A DNA stretch of 29,350 nt from Thermoanaerobacterales bacterium. Its GTDB lineage: Bacteria > Actinomycetota > Acidimicrobiia > Acidimicrobiales > JACDCH01. The translations under genes were made by a program, and so were the position numbers. A model generated the notes under the pieces. It searched no databases. It had not been told where the DNA came from and was given only the letters and a program-made list of their open reading frames with translations. This document shows, in pieces, positions 8,822-16,175 of this stretch. The stretch covers positions 1-29,350 of the forward strand of contig PKRH01000033.1 in the NCBI GenBank assembly GCA_017577565.1. Direction: 5' to 3'. The first letter of the stretch is position 1; every line of letters starts with the position of its first letter.

Positions 8822-10039
8822 ATGGTCGAGCGCGTCCCCCACCTCGCGAGCCGGCTCCAGGGGTTCGGCACCACCATCTTCGCCGAGATGACCGAGCTGG
8901 CGGCCCGCACCGGCGCCGTCAACCTCGGCCAGGGGTTCCCGGACGAGGACGGCCCGCCCGAGGTGCTCGACGCCGCCGTCGAGGCCATCCGGTCGGGGCG
9001 CAACCAGTACCCGCCGGGCCGGGGCGTGCCCGAGCTGCGGGCGGCGATCGCCCGCCACCAGCAGCGCTTCTACGGGCTGGCCTACGACCCCGACACCGAG
9101 GTGCTGGTCACCGCCGGCGCCACCGAGGCCATCGCCGCCGCCTGCCTGGCCCTGTGCGAGCCGGGCGACGAGGTCGTCGTCCTCGAGCCGACCTACGACA
9201 GCTACCAGGCGTCGATCGCCATGGCCGGCGCCCGGCCCGTCTTCGTCACGCTGCGGCCGCCCGACCACCGGCTCGACGTCGACGCCCTCCGGGCGGCGGT
9301 CACGCCCCGCACCCGCCTGCTCCTCGTCAACACGCCCCACAACCCCACGGGCACCGTGCTCGACGAGGCCGAGCTGGCCGCGGTCGCCGAGCTGGCCCAC
9401 GAGCGCGACCTGCTGGTCGTCACCGACGAGGTCTACGAGCACCTGACCTTCGACGGGCGCCGCCACGTGCCCCTGGCCACCCTCCCCGGGATGCGCGACC
9501 GCACGGTGGTGATCTCGTCGGCCGGCAAGACGTTCCGGACGACCGGCTGGAAGGTCGGGTGGGTCTGCGCCCCCGCCCCGCTGGTCACCGCGGTGACGAC
9601 CGCCAAGCAGTTCCTCACCTACGCGGGCGGCGCGCCGTTCCAGCCGGCGGTCGCCGTCGGGCTCGACCTGCCCGACGACTACTTCCGTGGCGTCGCCGCC
9701 GACCTCGCCGCCAAGCGGGACCTGCTCTGCGCGGGCCTGGCCGCGGCCGGCTTCGAGGTGTTCCGCCCCTCGGCCACCTACTTCGTCACCGTCGACATCC
9801 GCCCGCTCCGCCCCGACGGCGACGGCATGGCGTTCTGCCGCGAGCTGCCCGAGCGGTGCGGCGTGGTGGCCATCCCCACCCAGGTCTTCTACGGCGACCC
9901 CGCCCGGGGCCGGCACCTGGTGCGCTTCTCGTTCGCCCGGCGCACCGAGGTGCTGGCCGAGGCGGTGGCCCGGCTCGGCCAGCTGGGCGGTGGCGGCCCC
10001 GGCGGCCCGCCCCCCGAGGCCCACGGAGGTGCAGCATGA
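8822..10039 (+). CDS. PLP aminotransferase, class I/II (methionine/kynurenine/glutamine transaminase K type)
   Basis: A fold-type I aminotransferase of 405 residues. PLP lysine is Lys236 (SSAGKTFRTTGWKVGW). Asn174 (HNPTG), Asp202 (TDEVYEHL) and the N-terminal NLGQGFPDEDGPPEV segment are all present. The sequence is of the YbdL/kynurenine aminotransferase type, which uses methionine, glutamine and aromatic amino acids. Its stop overlaps the start of a nitrilase-family omega-amidase (ATGA). This pairing is the glutamine transaminase/omega-amidase pathway, in which glutamine donates the amino group and the resulting alpha-ketoglutaramate is hydrolysed, often in methionine salvage. GTG 8819, directly before the ATG, is an equally good start under the leaderless model. 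Confidence 0.92.
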   Translation: MVERVPHLASRLQGFGTTIFAEMTELAARTGAVNLGQGFPDEDGPPEVLDAAVEAIRSGRNQYPPGRGVPELRAAIARHQQRFYGLAYDPDTEVLVTAGATEAIAAACLALCEPGDEVVVLEPTYDSYQASIAMAGARPVFVTLRPPDHRLDVDALRAAVTPRTRLLLVNTPHNPTGTVLDEAELAAVAELAHERDLLVVTDEVYEHLTFDGRRHVPLATLPGMRDRTVVISSAGKTFRTTGWKVGWVCAPAPLVTAVTTAKQFLTYAGGAPFQPAVAVGLDLPDDYFRGVAADLAAKRDLLCAGLAAAGFEVFRPSATYFVTVDIRPLRPDGDGMAFCRELPERCGVVAIPTQVFYGDPARGRHLVRFSFARRTEVLAEAVARLGQLGGGGPGGPPPEAHGGAA

Positions 10040-10818
10040 AGGTCGCGGTCGTCCAGCACGACATCGTCTGGGAGGACAAGGAGGCCAACTTCGCCCGGCT
10101 CGCCCCCATGGTCGCCGGCGCGGCGGCCACCGGGGCCCGGCTGGTCGTGCTGTCGGAGACGTTCTCCACCGGGTTCTCCATGCGGGTCGATCGCACCGCC
10201 GAGCCCGAGGGCGGTCCGTCGTCGCGGTTCCTGGCCGAGCAGGCGGCCGCCCACGGCGTCTGGGTCTGCGGCTCGATCCCCGAGGTGCGCCCCGGCGACG
10301 AGCGCCCGCACAACACCCTCGTGCTCGCCGGGCCGGGGGGCGAGGTCCACCGCTACCGCAAGATCCACCGCTTCGCCTACGGCGGCGAGGACACGGTCTT
10401 CGAGGCGGGCGACGAGCGGGTGACCGTCGAGGTCGAGGGCCTCCGGCTGTCGCTGTTCGTCTGCTACGACCTGCGCTTCGCCGACGACTGGTGGGCGGTG
10501 GCCCCCGGCACCGACGCCTACGTCTGCGTGGCCAACTGGCCGACGCCCCGCCGCGCCCACTGGCAGGCGCTGCTGCGGGCCCGGGCCATCGAGAACCAGG
10601 CCTACGTCGTCGGCTGCAACCGGGTGGGGACCGGCGGGTCGCTCGAGTACTCGGGCGACAGCGCGATCGTCGACCCGATGGGCGAGACGCTGGCCGCCGC
10701 GGCCGGCGGCGAGGCGCTCATCGTGGCCGACGTCACCGCCGAGCGGGTGGCCGAGGTGCGGGCCGCGCTGCCCTTCCTGGCCGACCGGGCGGCGACCCCC
10801 TCGCCGGCCGGGCCGTAG
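10036..10818 (+). CDS. Carbon-nitrogen hydrolase, omega-amidase (YafV/Nit2) type
   Basis: A nitrilase-superfamily amidase of 260 residues with the full catalytic triad: Glu41 (LSETFSTGF), Lys109 (YRKIHRF) and Cys143 (FVCYDLRF). The ETFSTGF segment and the downstream PRRAHWQALLRARAIENQAYVVGCNRVG are typical of the YafV/Nit2 omega-amidase group, which hydrolyses alpha-ketoglutaramate to 2-oxoglutarate and ammonia. It overlaps the aminotransferase by four bases and has GGAGG six bases before its ATG, so the two are translationally coupled. Together they make transamination from glutamine irreversible. A tight stem-loop follows the stop. Confidence 0.93.
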   Translation: MKVAVVQHDIVWEDKEANFARLAPMVAGAAATGARLVVLSETFSTGFSMRVDRTAEPEGGPSSRFLAEQAAAHGVWVCGSIPEVRPGDERPHNTLVLAGPGGEVHRYRKIHRFAYGGEDTVFEAGDERVTVEVEGLRLSLFVCYDLRFADDWWAVAPGTDAYVCVANWPTPRRAHWQALLRARAIENQAYVVGCNRVGTGGSLEYSGDSAIVDPMGETLAAAAGGEALIVADVTAERVAEVRAALPFLADRAATPSPAGP

Positions 10819-10828
10819 AGACCGCCGG

Positions 10829-10847
10829 GGCGGCGCCCGGCGCCGCC
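10829..10847 (+). terminator. Stem-loop after the aminotransferase/amidase operon
   Basis: GGCGGCGC-CCG-GCGCCGCC, an 8-bp stem with a 3-base loop eleven bases past the stop and before the next promoter. Confidence 0.5.
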
Positions 10848-10884
10848 GGGCCCCCGGTCGGGGTGGATGCGGGCGCGGTCCCCG

Positions 10885-10890
10885 TACCCT
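10885..10890 (+). promoter_or_regulatory. -10 box, ABC exporter
   Basis: TACCCT ends seven bases before the ATG at 10898; no Shine-Dalgarno is visible. Confidence 0.5.
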
Positions 10891-10897
10891 CGGTGGC

Positions 10898-13018
10898 ATG
10901 GCCATGGGAGCCCGGGTCGGAGGCGGCCCACACCTGCGCATGGGCGGCATGCTCGGTGCCGACCCGAGCCAGCTCGGCGACGCCCGCCCGAGCTGGCCGG
11001 TCGTCCGCCGGGTGCTGCGCTTCGCCCACCGCTACCGGTGGCAGCTCCTGGCCTACCTGGGCGTCATCGTGGTGGCGGCGGTCGTGCAGCTCGTGCCGCC
11101 CCTGCTGTTCCGGGAGATCATCGACGTCGCCATCCCCCGGGGCGTCGACCGGGGCGATTCGGGCCTGCTGCACCTGCTCGCGGCGCTGGCGGTCGTCGTG
11201 GCCGTGGCGAGCGCCGTGCTCGCCGTGGTCGAGCGGTGGCTGTCGGCCCGCATCGGCGAGGGCGTCATCTTCGACCTGCGGGTCGCGGTGTTCGACCACG
11301 TCCAGAACATGCCCCTCGCCTTCTTCACCCGCACCCAGACGGGCGCGCTGACCAACCGGTTGAACAGCGACGTCATCGGCGCCCAGCGGGCCCTGACCAC
11401 GACCATCGGCGGGGTGGCCTCCAACGTCATCACCCTGGCGACGACGCTCGTGGCCATGGCGGCGCTGGAGTGGCGCCTGACCCTGCTGTCGCTCGTCGTG
11501 CTGCCGCTCTTCATCGTCCCGGCCCGGCGGGTCGGGCGCCGCCTCCAGGCGGTCACCCGGCGCCAGATGGACCTCAACGCGTCGATGAACACGACGATGA
11601 CCGAGCGGTTCAACGTCGCGGGCGCGCTGCTGGTCAAGCTGTTCGGGCGCCGGGAGGACGAGTCGGCCTCGTTCGCGGCCCGGGCCGACGGGGTGCGGCG
11701 CAACGGCATCCTCGCCGCCCTCTACGGGCGGACCTTCTACATCGCGCTCACCCTCGTGGGGGCGATCGGCACCGCGCTCGTCTACTGGGTGGGCGGCATG
11801 CAGGTCGTCGAGGGGACGCTCACGCTCGGCACCCTCGTCGCCCTGGCCGCCTACGTCACCCGGCTGTACGGGCCGCTCACCTCGCTCAGCAACGCCCACG
11901 TCGACCTGCTGACCGCCATGGTCAGCTTCGAGCGGGTGTTCGAGGTCCTCGACACGCCGCTGCCGCTGGCCGACCGGCCGGGCGCCGTCGAGCTGACCGA
12001 CGTGCGGGGCCGGGTCGAGTTCGACGACGTCCACTTCGCCTACCCCGACCGGGTCATCGTGCCGACGCTCGAGCTCGACCCCGAGGTCGGCCTGGGCGCT
12101 GCGGCCCGGCGCCGACCCGACGGCGACGGCGAGACCCCCGTGGAGGCCGGCGCGCCGGCGGACGGGGACGGCCCGGCGGACGGGGACGGCCCGGTGGACG
12201 GGGAGGTCCCGGTGGACGGCGTCGCGGTGGACGGCGAGGACGACGCGACGCTGCGGGCGGCCGTCGACGGCGACGCCCGGCACGCCGGCGCCGGGCGCGA
12301 GGTGCTGCACGGGATCACCGCCACGATCGAGCCGGGCCAGCTCGTCGCCCTCGTCGGACCCTCCGGCAGCGGCAAGACGACGCTGTCGCTGCTCATCCCC
12401 CGGCTCTACGACGTCACCGGGGGCGCGGTGCGGATCGACGGCCTCGACGTCCGCGACGTCACCCAGGAGTCGCTGCGGGCCGCCATCGGTGTCGTCACCC
12501 AGGACCCGCACCTGTTCCACGACACCGTCGCCAACAACCTCCGCTACGCCCGGCCCGACGCCACCGACGCCGAGCTGGAGGCCGCGGCCCGGGCCGCGCA
12601 GATCCACGACGTCATCGCCGCGCTGCCCGACGGCTACGACACGGTGGTGGGCGAGCGCGGCTACCGGCTCTCCGGTGGCGAGAAGCAGCGGCTGGCCATC
12701 GCCCGCATGCTGCTGAAGGACCCCGCCATCGTCATCCTCGACGAGGCCACCAGCCAGCTCGACAGCGAGAACGAGGCGGCGATCCAGCGGGCGCTGGCCG
12801 AGGCCCTCGCCGGGCGGACGAGCATCGTCATCGCCCACCGCCTGTCGACGATCACCAGCGCCGACCAGATCCTGGTCGTCGCCGACGGTCGCCTGGTCGA
12901 GCGGGGGCGGCACGCCGACCTGCTGGCCGCGGGCGGCCTGTACGCCGACCTCTACCGGACGCTGGTGCGCGAGGAGGCGGGCGCCCGGCCCGACCCCTCG
13001 GCGGTCGGCCTGGCCTGA
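10898..13018 (+). CDS. ABC exporter half-transporter (fused membrane and ATPase domains)
   Basis: A 706-residue type IV ABC exporter subunit. The transmembrane domain spans about 45-340 with six helices and contains the conserved FFTRTQTGALTNRLNSDV coupling region. The ATPase domain has Walker A (GPSGSGKTT, about 487-495), signature (LSGGEKQR, about 590), Walker B (AIVILDEATSQLD) and H-loop (IVIAHRLSTI). Between the first ATPase strand with its A-loop Tyr (VHFAYPD) and the strand before Walker A, there is an insert of roughly 75 residues rich in Asp, Gly and Pro, with repeated DGDGP units. Homologues usually have only a few residues there. The subunit would form a homodimer or pair with another half-transporter elsewhere. 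The substrate is not predictable. Confidence 0.94.
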   Translation: MAMGARVGGGPHLRMGGMLGADPSQLGDARPSWPVVRRVLRFAHRYRWQLLAYLGVIVVAAVVQLVPPLLFREIIDVAIPRGVDRGDSGLLHLLAALAVVVAVASAVLAVVERWLSARIGEGVIFDLRVAVFDHVQNMPLAFFTRTQTGALTNRLNSDVIGAQRALTTTIGGVASNVITLATTLVAMAALEWRLTLLSLVVLPLFIVPARRVGRRLQAVTRRQMDLNASMNTTMTERFNVAGALLVKLFGRREDESASFAARADGVRRNGILAALYGRTFYIALTLVGAIGTALVYWVGGMQVVEGTLTLGTLVALAAYVTRLYGPLTSLSNAHVDLLTAMVSFERVFEVLDTPLPLADRPGAVELTDVRGRVEFDDVHFAYPDRVIVPTLELDPEVGLGAAARRRPDGDGETPVEAGAPADGDGPADGDGPVDGEVPVDGVAVDGEDDATLRAAVDGDARHAGAGREVLHGITATIEPGQLVALVGPSGSGKTTLSLLIPRLYDVTGGAVRIDGLDVRDVTQESLRAAIGVVTQDPHLFHDTVANNLRYARPDATDAELEAAARAAQIHDVIAALPDGYDTVVGERGYRLSGGEKQRLAIARMLLKDPAIVILDEATSQLDSENEAAIQRALAEALAGRTSIVIAHRLSTITSADQILVVADGRLVERGRHADLLAAGGLYADLYRTLVREEAGARPDPSAVGLA
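12150..12240 (+). repeat. Degenerate 18-base tandem repeat coding DG-rich linker
   Basis: The units GCGGACGGGGACGGCCCG recur in direct succession and then degenerate. They encode alternating PADGDG and PVDGEV/PVDGVAVDG segments inside the ABC ATPase insert. Slippage expansion is the likely origin. Confidence 0.6.
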
Positions 13019-13039
13019 GCCCGGTCGGGGGCCGCGGCG

Positions 13040-13055
13040 GCCGGCCCGGGCCGGC
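13040..13055. terminator. GC palindrome between converging genes
   Basis: GCCGGCCC directly followed by GGGCCGGC, within the 46-base gap between the ABC exporter and endonuclease IV stops. Possible shared terminator; weak because the local GC content is extreme. Confidence 0.3.
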
Positions 13056-13064
13056 GGCCGTCGC

Positions 13065-13823
13065 TCAGCCCTTGACCCGGCTCTTCAGGAAGGCGATGTC
13101 GTCCTTGCGGCCCTCGTCCGCGGTCTCGCACACGACCGGGGCGCCGGCCGCCTCGACGACGGCGACCAGCAGCTCCGGGTCGATGGTGCCGGTGCCGATG
13201 TTGGCGTGGCGGTCGCGGCCCGACCCCGCCGGGTCCTTGGAGTCGTTGCAGTGGACGAGGTCGATGCGGCCGGTGATGGCCTTGATGCGCTCGACGGCGT
13301 CGATCAGCCGCTCGCCGGCGGCCCAGGCGTGGCAGGTGTCGAGGCAGAAGCCGATGCCGGTGTCGCCGATGTGGTCCCAGAGCCGGGCGATGGTGTCGAA
13401 GTGGCGGGCCATGGCGTGGTCGCCGCCGGCCGTGTTCTCCAGGTAGATCGGGACGTCGGTCTCGAGGGTGTCGAGGCCCTTGCGCCAGCGGGCGAAGCCG
13501 GCCTCGGGCTCGTCGTCGGCGGTGACGTGCCCGCCGTGGACGATGACCGCGGCCGCGCCGATCTCGGCGGCGGCGTCGCAGGTCTGCTGCAGCACCTTGC
13601 GGGAGGGGATCCGCACCCGGTTGTTGGGCGACGCCAGGTTGATGATGTACGGCGCGTGCACGTAGATGGGCACCGGTGAGGCCCGCAGCTGCTCGGCGTC
13701 CTCGCGGGGCTGGGGCTTCTTCCAGCTCTGCGGGTTGCCGAGGAAGATCTGGACGACGTCGGCGCCCTCGGCCGCGGCGATACCGAGGGGGTCGGACGCC
13801 TTCACATGCGATCCGATGAGCAC
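13065..13823 (-). CDS. nfo: Endonuclease IV (AP endonuclease, deoxyribonuclease IV)
   Basis: A 252-residue TIM-barrel AP endonuclease that incises DNA 5' to abasic sites in base-excision repair. The zinc-ligand motifs are all recognisable in order: GSHVKAS (start), VHAPY, VHGGH, the Glu of ENTAGG, CLDTCHAWAAG, VHCNDSKDPAGSGRDRHANIGTG and VCET near the end. The start is GTG at 13823 with TAGGGT six bases upstream and no Shine-Dalgarno, so the transcript is probably leaderless. At 252 residues it is a little shorter than the E. coli enzyme (285) but not missing any core motif. Confidence 0.95.
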   Translation of the reverse strand: MLIGSHVKASDPLGIAAAEGADVVQIFLGNPQSWKKPQPREDAEQLRASPVPIYVHAPYIINLASPNNRVRIPSRKVLQQTCDAAAEIGAAAVIVHGGHVTADDEPEAGFARWRKGLDTLETDVPIYLENTAGGDHAMARHFDTIARLWDHIGDTGIGFCLDTCHAWAAGERLIDAVERIKAITGRIDLVHCNDSKDPAGSGRDRHANIGTGTIDPELLVAVVEAAGAPVVCETADEGRKDDIAFLKSRVKG

Positions 13824-13829
13824 GCCCCC

Positions 13830-13835
13830 ACCCTA
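13830..13835 (-). promoter_or_regulatory. nfo: -10 box, nfo
   Basis: TAGGGT on the minus strand, six bases before the GTG start. Confidence 0.5.
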
Positions 13836-13892
13836 GAGGCCGGGCGCCGGCGTGGGGTCGGAGGGCGGGCGCGGCGCGACACAGGCGACCGG

Positions 13893-13907
13893 TACCCCGT
13901 TAGGGTA
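13893..13907. promoter_or_regulatory. csoR: Probable CsoR operator over the csoR -10 box
   Basis: TACCC-CGTTA-GGGTA is an inverted repeat resembling the TACCCC/GGGGTA half-sites bound by CsoR-family repressors. The right arm overlaps TAGGGT (13901-13906), the -10 box, which ends six bases before GTG 13913. This suggests autorepression relieved by copper. Confidence 0.6.
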
Positions 13908-13912
13908 TGGGT

Positions 13913-14194
13913 GTGGCCGGCTACAGCATGACCAAGGACGACTACCTGCGCCGCCTGCGCCGCATCGAGGGGCAGGTCCGGGGCCTGCAGCGCCTCATCG
14001 AGGAGGACACGTACTGCATCGACGTGCTCACCCAGATCTCGGCGGTGACCAGCGCGCTGCAGAGCGTCGCCGTCGGCCTCCTGGACGAGCACCTGCACCA
14101 CTGCGTGTCCGACGCCCTGTCCTCGGGGGCGCCCGACGCCGCCGCCAAGGTGTCCGAGGCGACGCGGGCCATCGAGCGCCTGGTCAAGAGCTGA
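13913..14194 (+). CDS. csoR: CsoR-family copper-sensing repressor
   Basis: A 93-residue all-helical repressor. The Cu(I) ligand set Cys-His-Cys is complete: Cys35 (DTYCIDVL), His60 and Cys64 (DEHLHHCVSDAL), at the same spacing as in M. tuberculosis CsoR (C36/H61/C65). The N-terminal DYLRRLRRIEGQVRGLQRLIEED helix is diagnostic. GTG 13913 is preferred because TAGGGT ends six bases before it. An in-frame ATG at 13907 directly abuts the -10 and would place the start upstream of the expected transcript start. No copper exporter or metallochaperone gene lies next to it in this window, so target genes are probably elsewhere. A stem-loop overlaps the stop. Confidence 0.92.
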   Translation: MAGYSMTKDDYLRRLRRIEGQVRGLQRLIEEDTYCIDVLTQISAVTSALQSVAVGLLDEHLHHCVSDALSSGAPDAAAKVSEATRAIERLVKS

Positions 14195-14220
14195 CGCCCC
14201 GCGCGCCGGGCCCGGGGCGT
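14194..14220 (+). terminator. Stem-loop after csoR
   Basis: ACGCCCCG (14194-14201) pairs with CGGGGCGT (14213-14220) around an 11-base loop, starting at the last base of the csoR stop codon. Confidence 0.5.
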
Positions 14221-14314
14221 CGGGCACCGCGGGCCCGGCGGGGTCCGCCCGGCACGGCGGGAAGGTGACGTTCGGCCCTGCTGAGCGGGGGTGGGGCGGC
14301 GGCACGGTGGGGGC

Positions 14315-15973
14315 GTGACCACGACGATCTCGCCTCCCGGCCGGCCCGAGGTCACGCACGTGAGCGGCCAGGCGGTGCCGGCACGACGGTCCCGCCGCCG
14401 GTGGACCGGCTGGCGCGACCTGCTCGACGCGCTGTGGGGTCTGGTGGTCATGGCGGCGGCCGCGGTCACGCCGTTCGCTCGGCCGGCGCGCAACCGGTGG
14501 GGGATGGGCGAGGCCGCCGACCGCCGGTACCCCGGCGACGGCCTGATCGAGGCCCCCCGGTGGCAGTGGACCCACGGTGTCGAGATCGAGGCACCGCCCA
14601 CCGCGGTGTGGCCCTGGGTGGCGCAGGTCGGGGTCGACCGCGGCGGCTTCTACAGCTACGCGGCGCTCGAGAACCTCGTCGGGTGCGGGGTGCGCAACGC
14701 CGAGGAGGTCCGCCCGGCGTGGGCGCACCGGCCGGGCGACCGCCTGGTGCTGCACCCGAAGCTCCCGGCGCTCGAGGTGGTGGGCGTCGTGCCGGGCCGG
14801 TGGCTGCTGGCCCACGGCGAACCGCCGCCCGGCGCCCGGGCGCGGGGCGACCCCTGGGTGGCGGTCACCTGGCTGCTCCTCGTGGAGGACCTCGGCGCCG
14901 GGCGCAGCCGGTTCGTCAGCCGCTACCGGTGCGCGACGTCCGACGACCTGGCCACCCGCCTCCGGTTCGGTCCCACGCTGGTCGAGCCCGTCGCCTTCGC
15001 CATGGACCGGCGCATGCTCCTCGGCGTGAAGGCGCGGGCCGAACGTCACCCACCCCCGGCGGCGCCCCCCGGCCGCGCGCCGTCCGTCGAGCCCGGGTCG
15101 GTGCGGCCCCGGGCCGGCGGCGACGGGCGGCCGGCCCGGACCGCGGCCCGGCAGCACCACGGCGGCGGTGCCACCGCTGCCCCCCGGCGGCTGCCGGGCC
15201 CGGTCCGGTCGACGTGGCGGGCGCTGGCCCGGCCGACGGTCGATCCCGTCCGCTTCGACCCGGCGGTGGCCGATGCCGTGCTGCCGGCGCCGGCGGCCCG
15301 CTGGCTGCGGCACGCGATCGAGCCCGGCACGCCGCTGCGGCGCACCGCCCTGCTGGCGATGCAGGGCGAGATCCGCGTCGGGCGGTGGATGCCGTTCACC
15401 GCCGCGCAGGTGCTGGCCCCGCCGGACGGCTTCGTGTGGGCGGCGTCGGCCGGCCGGGGCCCGCTCCGGGTCCGGGGCTTCGACCGCTACGCCGACGGCG
15501 AGGGCGACATGCGCTGGGCGCTGTTCGGCCTGGTGCCGGTGATGTCCGCCGGGGGCGCCGACGTCACCCGCAGCGCGGCCGGCCGCCTGGCGGGCGAGGC
15601 GCTGCTCGTGCCGGGGGCGGCGGTCAGCCCGGCGGTGACGTGGCGGGCCGTCGACGAGCGCCGCGCCGTCGCCCGGGTCCACGTCGGGCGCTGGGAGCAC
15701 GACGTCACCGTCGAGGTGGACGACCGGGGCGCCCTGCGGTCGATCTCGATGCCCCGGTGGGGCGACCCCGACGGCACCGGCTACGCCGAGCGCCTGTTCG
15801 CCGTCAGCTTCGGCGGCGAGGTCCGGGCCGACGGCTTCACCCTGCCCCGGGCGATCGAGGCGGCGTGGGGCCCGCCGGTCGACGCCGCCGCCCGCGCCCC
15901 TGCGGCACCGGCGGGCGACCGCCTGGGCGACCCGTTCTTCCGGGCCACGATCACCGCAGCACGGTTCGTGTGA
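14315..15973 (+). CDS. Two-domain fusion: SRPBCC-like domain plus DUF6544-like domain
   Basis: A 552-residue protein not matching a single known gene. Residues 1-60 are basic with one hydrophobic stretch (about 36-53). Residues 85-242 look like an SRPBCC/polyketide-cyclase-type lipid-binding domain (VEIEAPPTAVWPWVAQVG, FYSYAALENLVG, final MDRRMLLGVKARAE). A Pro/Arg/Ala/Gly-rich linker covers about 243-300. Residues 300-552 resemble the DUF6544 family (LPAPAARWLRHAI, a basic MQGEIRVGRWMPFTAAQVL, GDMRWALFGLVPVM, then alternating strands). In other genomes these domains are usually separate proteins. No frameshift is needed to read through. The GTG at 14315 is the most plausible start, but no strong ribosome-binding site decides it. 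Function unknown; a lipophilic ligand is suggested only by the first domain's fold. Confidence 0.75.
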   Translation: MTTTISPPGRPEVTHVSGQAVPARRSRRRWTGWRDLLDALWGLVVMAAAAVTPFARPARNRWGMGEAADRRYPGDGLIEAPRWQWTHGVEIEAPPTAVWPWVAQVGVDRGGFYSYAALENLVGCGVRNAEEVRPAWAHRPGDRLVLHPKLPALEVVGVVPGRWLLAHGEPPPGARARGDPWVAVTWLLLVEDLGAGRSRFVSRYRCATSDDLATRLRFGPTLVEPVAFAMDRRMLLGVKARAERHPPPAAPPGRAPSVEPGSVRPRAGGDGRPARTAARQHHGGGATAAPRRLPGPVRSTWRALARPTVDPVRFDPAVADAVLPAPAARWLRHAIEPGTPLRRTALLAMQGEIRVGRWMPFTAAQVLAPPDGFVWAASAGRGPLRVRGFDRYADGEGDMRWALFGLVPVMSAGGADVTRSAAGRLAGEALLVPGAAVSPAVTWRAVDERRAVARVHVGRWEHDVTVEVDDRGALRSISMPRWGDPDGTGYAERLFAVSFGGEVRADGFTLPRAIEAAWGPPVDAAARAPAAPAGDRLGDPFFRATITAARFV

Positions 15974-15981
15974 CGGCGGTG

Positions 15982-15998
15982 GCCGGGCGCTGCCCGGC
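15982..15998 (+). terminator. Stem-loop after the SRPBCC fusion gene
   Basis: GCCGGGC-GCT-GCCCGGC, nine bases beyond the stop, without a T tract. Confidence 0.45.
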
Positions 15999-16063
15999 GC
16001 GGCGGTCGCCGCTGCGGGCGCCCGCGCCCGCCGACGGTGCGCTCCGCGGGCGTGGCGCGCGGG

Positions 16064-16069
16064 TAGCGT
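16064..16069 (+). promoter_or_regulatory. -10 box, ADP-ribosylglycohydrolase/phosphatase gene
   Basis: TAGCGT about 107 bases before the start codon. Unlike most genes here this one would have a true leader, consistent with its strong AGGAGG ribosome-binding site. Confidence 0.35.
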
Positions 16070-16175
16070 GGCGCCCCGTCGGGCGGGCGGACCGACCGGC
16101 GGGCGGCGTGGCCGCGCGCGCCGGGGCGAGGGGGCGCCGGCCCGTAGGAGCTGACGGGACGGCCAGGAGGTTGCA

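Noticed and set aside
14264..15050. 15-base inverted repeat, GGTGACGTTCGGCCC at 14264 and its complement at 15036
   Set aside because: One copy is inside coding sequence and the arms are 757 bases apart. In so GC-skewed a sequence of this length a 15-base match can occur by chance.
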